A stretch of 64,000 nt of DNA from an uncultured Lachnospiraceae bacterium (GTDB lineage Bacteria > Bacillota > Clostridia > Lachnospirales > Lachnospiraceae), in assembly GCA_944381575.1 (NCBI GenBank), contig CALWLS010000006.1, positions 1 through 64,000 on the forward strand. The letters run 5' to 3'. Shown piece by piece: positions 61,442 through 64,000 of this stretch. Position numbers and translations under genes: made by a program. Numbering within the stretch: the stretch's first letter is position 1; each line of letters starts with the position of its first letter. The notes below the pieces were generated by a model. The model ran no database searches. It saw only the letters and a list, made by a program, of their open reading frames with translations, and was not told where the DNA came from.

Positions 61442-62643
61442 GATCAGGCAGACTTTTAAATCTTGCCGCGATAATAGCGACAGTTTTATTTACCGCGGCG
61501 GGCATCACAGGAATAGCCGGAGCGGTACCGGAAAGCGGCCTGTCTGATTTGGAGACCCGTAACGGAAGCGGATCTTCATGCACGGCTACCATGGACTGCT
61601 ATGTGGACGAGATAAAAAAGGCGACGGACAGCTGCTTTACTGAGGCAGATAATGCAGATAATGTTGAGGATGCGGTAAATGACGGTGATGACATGACGGA
61701 GCATGCCGCGATAGAAAAGGTTCCCTCCATGAATGCAGCCGGAGGTTTGGATAACGGACAGATATCTCTTTTAGCGGGAGGCTACTGCAGTTGGAGGAGT
61801 AACAGTTGGTCGGCATCCTATAACGGAAGCAATCTTATTTTTTCCTTTAACGTGGAGTTTTACGCCAACGGCAATTCCAATGTGAGCTATTATCCGAGAT
61901 ACACCTTTGGGTACAGCGAATCCAGCAATATGCCGAGCAATATCCTCGACTGTACCTCGACCTCTAATGACGCGTCAAAGGTAAGATCCTCCTGCGGGAC
62001 CATCAGCTTTTCCGAATATGTGAGGAACAGGGGCTTAAGCGGAGAGCGTTACCTTAAAATGGTGGGTACCATAACGGTGGATCCGGATTATGTGGATAAT
62101 TTTACCGGAGGCAGGTTCAGATCCGTAGGAGGAGGCTGGGGCGATGACTGGATGGCCTATGACGCTTCCAACATAACGGTTTCTAATTTTGAGACGGCCT
62201 CAAAGCAGGCCCAGTGCGGGCATGTATCTTGGAGCTATACCTCAAACGGGGCGGGAGGACATAAGGCTGTGTGCAGTTCCTGCGGCTATCAGAAAAACGA
62301 AAGTCACAGCATGTCCGGCGGGAAATGCTCGAAATGCGGATATGTGAGCAATATCAGCCTCACAATAAGATATGTCATGACCGGAAGGACAGAAACAGAG
62401 ACCATACAGATAGCGCCGGGAGCTTCATACCAGCCAAAGTCATTTACGGGATACCGCAAACCGGCAGGCATTACGGCTCCGCAGTCAGATAAGACCATCG
62501 ATATAGTAATGGTACCGATAGTGTATACGCTGACTGACGGAGAGTATACCTACAGTATAAAATATGACGAGAGCTTTCAGCTTCCGGTTAAAGAACCTAA
62601 AGGCTATGAACATACGGCTTACAGAGTGGAGGGCGTATCGTAG
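61438..62643 (+). CDS. Fourth SipW-operon exported protein, probably truncated at 3' end
   Basis: 401 residues. A signal peptide (about 8-30, [10 protein letters not shown]) leads into an acidic segment and a beta domain (about 115-255). A zinc-ribbon-like segment follows with CGHVSW, CSSCGYQ and CSKCGY, then [18 protein letters not shown] and the start of a repeat-type domain. The frame ends [12 protein letters not shown] inside the 3' end of the convergent uvrB gene (overlap 62619-62643), without completing the last domain. It is therefore likely cut by a rearrangement; alternatively a short natural end. Confidence 0.68.
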   Translation: MRSGRLLNLAAIIATVLFTAAGITGIAGAVPESGLSDLETRNGSGSSCTATMDCYVDEIKKATDSCFTEADNADNVEDAVNDGDDMTEHAAIEKVPSMNAAGGLDNGQISLLAGGYCSWRSNSWSASYNGSNLIFSFNVEFYANGNSNVSYYPRYTFGYSESSNMPSNILDCTSTSNDASKVRSSCGTISFSEYVRNRGLSGERYLKMVGTITVDPDYVDNFTGGRFRSVGGGWGDDWMAYDASNITVSNFETASKQAQCGHVSWSYTSNGAGGHKAVCSSCGYQKNESHSMSGGKCSKCGYVSNISLTIRYVMTGRTETETIQIAPGASYQPKSFTGYRKPAGITAPQSDKTIDIVMVPIVYTLTDGEYTYSIKYDESFQLPVKEPKGYEHTAYRVEGVS

Positions 62644-64000
62644 ATGGCCTTTCTTACCTCGGTGAGCTTGTCACGCAGAGCTATCGCCTCCTCGAAATTG
62701 AGCTCCGCAGCGGCTGCCCTCATACGTTTATTGAGCGTGGTCTCAAGAGCCTTGAGCTCCTTTAAGCTCATGGATTCGATATCCTTTTCGAGGGATTCAC
62801 TGGTGCCGGTTTCTACGGCCTTCGATATGGCCATGAGCTCGCGTACGGCCTTCTTTATGGTTTTAGGAGTTATGCCGTGTTCAATGTTGTAGGCGTTCTG
62901 AATGCTGCGGCGGCGGTTGGTCTCATCAATGGCCCTTTTCATGGAATCGGTTACGGTATCGGCGTACATGATGACCCGGCCGTTTTCATTTCTTGCCGCG
63001 CGGCCTATGGTCTGGATGAGGGAGGTCTCGCTTCTTAAAAAGCCTTCCTTGTCAGCGTCGAGTATGGCTATAAGCGATACCTCCGGAATGTCGAGGCCTT
63101 CCCTTAACAGGTTGATGCCCACGAGGACGTCGAACACGTCGAGACGCATATCGCGGATTATCTGGCTTCGTTCGAGGGTATCTATATCCGAGTGGAGATA
63201 TCTCACCCTTATGCCTATATCCTGCATGTATTTCGTGAGATCCTCCGCCATCTTTTTGGTGAGGGTGGTTACAAGTACCTTGTCCCCGCGTTTTGTCACC
63301 TGGGATATCTCGCTTACAAGGTCGTCTATCTGGCCCTTTACAGGGTGTATCTCCACCACAGGGTCTAAAAGCCCGGTAGGACGGATGATCTGCTCCGCCC
63401 TTAAAAGCTCATGCTCTGCCTCATAGACATTAGGCGTTGCCGAAACAAACAGCATCTGGTCGATCTTCTGCTCGAATTCCTCAAAATTAAGAGGCCTGTT
63501 GTCAAGGGCTGAAGGAAGCCTGAAGCCGTATTCCACCAGTACGGATTTCCGTGAATGGTCGCCGGCGTACATGCCCCTGACCTGAGGCAGGGTTATATGG
63601 GACTCATCCACTATGATCAGGAAATCCTTTGGAAAATAATCTATCAGTGTGTAAGGCGGCGCCCCTGCGGGCGAACCGGAAAGATGTCTGGAGTAATTTT
63701 CAATGCCTGAGCAGATACCGGTCTCCCTAAGCATCTCTACATCGAAGTTTGTGCGTTCCTCAATGCGCTGGGCTTCGATAAGTTTATCCTCCGACTTGAA
63801 AAACCTGACGCGTTCCTCCATTTCCTTTAAGATCTCATTGCAGGCCCGTTCCATCTGGTCCTTGGGAACGACATAATGGGATGCCGGGAAAACTATGCAG
63901 TGGCTTAATTCGGCGCGGACATGTCCTGTGACGGAATCTATGGAGGTGATGCGGTCCACCTCATCTCCGAAAAACTCTATGCGGTAGGCCTCGCCGCCGG
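62619..64000 (-). CDS. uvrB: Excinuclease ABC subunit UvrB (5' end outside window)
   Basis: The reading frame continues to base 64000 ([17 protein letters not shown] precedes the GTG at 63959), so the start lies beyond the window. Visible segments: [64 protein letters not shown] and the C-terminal UVR motif [11 protein letters not shown] that contacts UvrC. UvrB verifies DNA lesions in nucleotide excision repair. Its last 25 bases overlap the convergent surface-protein gene. Confidence 0.97.
   Translation of the reverse strand, partial: GGEAYRIEFFGDEVDRITSIDSVTGHVRAELSHCIVFPASHYVVPKDQMERACNEILKEMEERVRFFKSEDKLIEAQRIEERTNFDVEMLRETGICSGIENYSRHLSGSPAGAPPYTLIDYFPKDFLIIVDESHITLPQVRGMYAGDHSRKSVLVEYGFRLPSALDNRPLNFEEFEQKIDQMLFVSATPNVYEAEHELLRAEQIIRPTGLLDPVVEIHPVKGQIDDLVSEISQVTKRGDKVLVTTLTKKMAEDLTKYMQDIGIRVRYLHSDIDTLERSQIIRDMRLDVFDVLVGINLLREGLDIPEVSLIAILDADKEGFLRSETSLIQTIGRAARNENGRVIMYADTVTDSMKRAIDETNRRRSIQNAYNIEHGITPKTIKKAVRELMAISKAVETGTSESLEKDIESMSLKELKALETTLNKRMRAAAAELNFEEAIALRDKLTEVRKAIYDTPSTL

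Noticed and set aside
62210-62345. Zinc-ribbon DNA-binding domain in the last SipW-operon protein
   Set aside because: The CxxC pairs lie in an exported protein with a signal peptide, so a nucleic-acid role is unlikely; they are noted only as a possible metal-binding or structural repeat.
62902-63426. 174-codon plus-strand frame in uvrB
   Set aside because: Antisense to conserved helicase motifs; Ser/Arg-rich shadow composition.

Overview
The window looks like chromosomal DNA of an anaerobic, fermentative Firmicute, most likely a gut Lachnospiraceae/Clostridia member. Reasons: a leucine operon behind a T-box, long-form HPF, feoA-feoA-feoB with DUF2325 and DUF3793 neighbours, ThiW/ThiM salvage, larE-larB-larC1-larC2, a PerR/flavin-reductase pair, strong AGGAGG-type ribosome sites and sigma-A-like promoters. 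No rRNA, CRISPR array or intact insertion sequence was seen. Two serine tRNAs are present.

Region 1 (1 to about 6.5 kb) is accessory DNA. It holds the 3' end of a MobV/Pre relaxase, a ribbon-helix-helix protein, an EcoRI-family adenine methyltransferase coupled to a DUF262-HNH nuclease (a probable restriction-modification pair), an unrecognised 286-residue protein, an EEP-fold nuclease overlapping an unrecognised 179-residue protein, and a small DUF6061-like protein. These genes are visibly more AT-rich than the rest, and I read the block as the end of an integrated mobilizable element carrying defence genes.

Region 2 (6.6 to 28 kb) is mostly housekeeping: an SseB-family protein, thioredoxin, a HAD phosphatase, a TrxB-like flavoprotein lacking recognisable NADPH motifs with PerR, the T-box leuA-leuC-leuD-leuB operon, Maf, a secreted polysaccharide deacetylase, a DUF4143 ATPase, HPF, dCMP deaminase, an MBL hydrolase, an orphan 2-oxoacid dehydrogenase E1 alpha/beta pair, secA, and a prfB without the usual programmed frameshift.

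Region 3 (28 to 33 kb) is an iron cluster: feoA, feoA, feoB, two small FeoB-associated membrane proteins, DUF2325, DUF3793 and flavodoxin. TTAG-N6-CTAA palindromes precede feoA and the DUF2325 gene. Region 4 (33.5 to 43 kb) holds tsaE-tsaB-rimI-rnz-tsaD-ispD, a thiamine salvage pair (thiW, thiM) preceded by an unassigned structured leader and terminator, a 3-hydroxyacyl-CoA dehydrogenase, two tRNA-Ser genes, a glutaredoxin-like/Nudix fusion and an lspA-like gene.

Region 5 (43 to 64 kb) is envelope-oriented: a TetR regulator divergent from an MMPL transporter and a secreted helical partner, a cell-wall-binding-repeat protein, the nickel-pincer cofactor genes, an MFS permease, a two-component system, and a promoter-proximal, translationally coupled operon built around a SipW-type signal peptidase with five exported proteins. 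The last of these appears cut short against the 3' end of uvrB. The SipW operon is the best candidate for an undescribed system. The nuclease module in region 1 and the RNA element before thiW come next.
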